A stretch of DNA of 14,123 bases, from the NCBI GenBank assembly GCA_020722645.1, contig DYKL01000054.1, forward strand, positions 1-14,123, in the 5' to 3' direction. The first letter of the stretch is position 1, and each line of letters opens with the position of its first letter. The translations under genes and the position numbers were made by a program. Below the pieces are notes generated by a model. The model was given only the letters and a program-made list of their open reading frames with translations, made no database searches and had not been told where the DNA came from. This document shows positions 13,697 through 14,123 of this stretch, piece by piece. The DNA comes from Acetofilamentum sp. Its GTDB lineage: Bacteria > Bacteroidota > Bacteroidia > Bacteroidales > JAFGUD01.

Positions 13697-13727
13697 CAAA
13701 GATAATAATAAAAAAAAAAAACGCAAA
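13697..13727 (-). promoter_or_regulatory. Promoter for the phosphatase gene, inside the rpmA terminator
   Basis: Read on the minus strand: TTTG (13727-13724), a 19-base spacer, then TATCTTTG (13704-13697), a close match to the Bacteroidota consensus TTTG/TAnnTTTG. Transcription would start near 13691, giving a leader of only about 14 bases before the ATG at 13677. The -33 box lies in the loop and stem of the rpmA terminator hairpin, and the T-tract of that terminator forms part of the spacer. Confidence 0.72.
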
Positions 13728-13743
13728 AAATTCTGCGTTTTTT
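13710..13743 (-). terminator. Intrinsic terminator of rpmA
   Basis: On the minus strand AAAAAACGCA (13743-13734) and TGCGTTTTTT (13725-13716) form a 10-bp stem with an 8-base loop, and T residues continue to 13711. It lies directly after the rpmA stop on the minus strand. The GC portion is only four pairs (CGC plus flanking A/T), but the uninterrupted T-tract makes it a good terminator. Confidence 0.75.
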
Positions 13744-13760
13744 AAAAATATTTTTATCTG

Positions 13761-14021
13761 TTATTCGCTTAATGGTTTAATGCAAACAAACGAACGATCA
13801 TTTCTTTTTTTCAAAAAAGATACAGTACCGTCAATAAGTGCAAATAAAGTATGGTCTTTACCGATACCAACGTTTTCTCCGGGATGATGTTTAGTTCCTC
13901 TTTGTCTTACGATAATATTTTCGGCTTTAACAACTTGTCCTCCGTAAATTTTAACACCCAGACGTTTACTTTCTGATTCACGACCATTTCTTGATGAACC
14001 GGCTCCTTTTTTATGTGCCAT
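13761..14021 (-). CDS. rpmA: 50S ribosomal protein L27
   Basis: 86 residues beginning MAHKKGAGSSRNGRES, the highly conserved N-terminus of L27, which reaches towards the peptidyl-transferase centre. SKRLGVKIYGGQVV (18-31), NIIVRQRGTKHHPGENVGIGKD in pieces between 35 and 56, and the LFALIDGTVSF stretch (59-69) follow the family pattern. There is no Firmicutes-type N-terminal extension. The start is fixed by the conserved MAHKK. An AT-rich leader without Shine-Dalgarno precedes it (TAAATAAAATG), as is usual in this phylum. A hairpin with T-tract ends the transcript at 13710-13743. The partner gene rplU, which normally precedes rpmA, is not visible in the 102 bases left in the window. Confidence 0.97.
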   Translation of the reverse strand: MAHKKGAGSSRNGRESESKRLGVKIYGGQVVKAENIIVRQRGTKHHPGENVGIGKDHTLFALIDGTVSFLKKRNDRSFVCIKPLSE

Positions 14022-14123
14022 TTTATTTAGTTTTTAGAGGTTAATAAATTATTGGTCTTTTCCTTAATACGGAACTTACTTACAACTTTTCAGGTTTTAC
14101 AGGCGATAGATAAGAAAAAACTG
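14022..14123. other. Leader region of rpmA, no rplU end visible
   Basis: 102 bases upstream of rpmA. All three minus-strand frames have a stop within the first 45 bases from the window edge, and none reads as the C-terminus of ribosomal protein L21. No TAnnTTTG promoter box was found on the minus strand. rplU may lie just beyond the edge or elsewhere in the genome. Confidence 0.5.

Noticed and set aside
1..14123. tRNA or rRNA genes
   Set aside because: No cloverleaf with a GGTTCRA-type T arm and no conserved rRNA stretches were seen in the non-coding regions.

Overview
The window is AT-rich and reads as a member of the Bacteroidota. Three things point there: the protein family types, the scarcity of Shine-Dalgarno sequences in front of genes, and three promoters of the TTTG/TAnnTTTG type used by the Bacteroidota primary sigma factor. 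No species can be named from this sequence alone.

The left 8.2 kb, all on the minus strand, is a leucine/isovalerate catabolism cluster. In transcription order it holds the carboxyltransferase subunit of methylcrotonyl-CoA carboxylase (8195-6588), a methylglutaconyl-CoA hydratase (6523-5735), the biotin-carrying subunit (5485-3503), an acyl-CoA dehydrogenase (3037-1892) and the two subunits of a succinyl-CoA:acetoacetate CoA-transferase (1757-1065, 1034-378). The first three are in the same order as liuB-liuC-liuD of Pseudomonas. Together they would convert a branched acyl-CoA to HMG-CoA and activate the acetoacetate released from it. The HMG-CoA lyase that links these steps is not in the window, and the dehydrogenase has the short-chain-type catalytic glutamate rather than the isovaleryl-CoA type. 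A 465-bp gap before the dehydrogenase is filled with palindromic repeats.

The middle (8.2-9.6 kb) is an accessory island: a truncated ISNCY-type transposase, a 109-bp element with inverted ends and a 7-bp flanking direct repeat, a separate single end of the same kind, and a 128-bp element with perfect 11-bp inverted ends enclosing two 10-bp hairpins that mirror each other.

The right part (9.6-13.7 kb) looks like a signalling module. A plus-strand SiaC-like (DUF1987) phosphoprotein gene converges on a minus-strand pair. The first gene of the pair encodes a membrane-anchored phosphatase with a periplasmic TPR sensor and a cytoplasmic SpoIIE/PP2C domain. The second encodes a secreted protein with about five OmpL47-like repeats and is joined to the first by a 4-bp ATGA overlap. 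The siaC-like gene and the phosphatase pair have the same promoter core, including an identical TATCTTTGC. By analogy with SiaA/SiaC the phosphatase may act on the SiaC-like protein; this, and the role of the coupled surface protein, is inference and is the most interesting idea in the window.

At the right edge is rpmA (ribosomal protein L27). Its terminator hairpin contains the -33 element of the phosphatase promoter.
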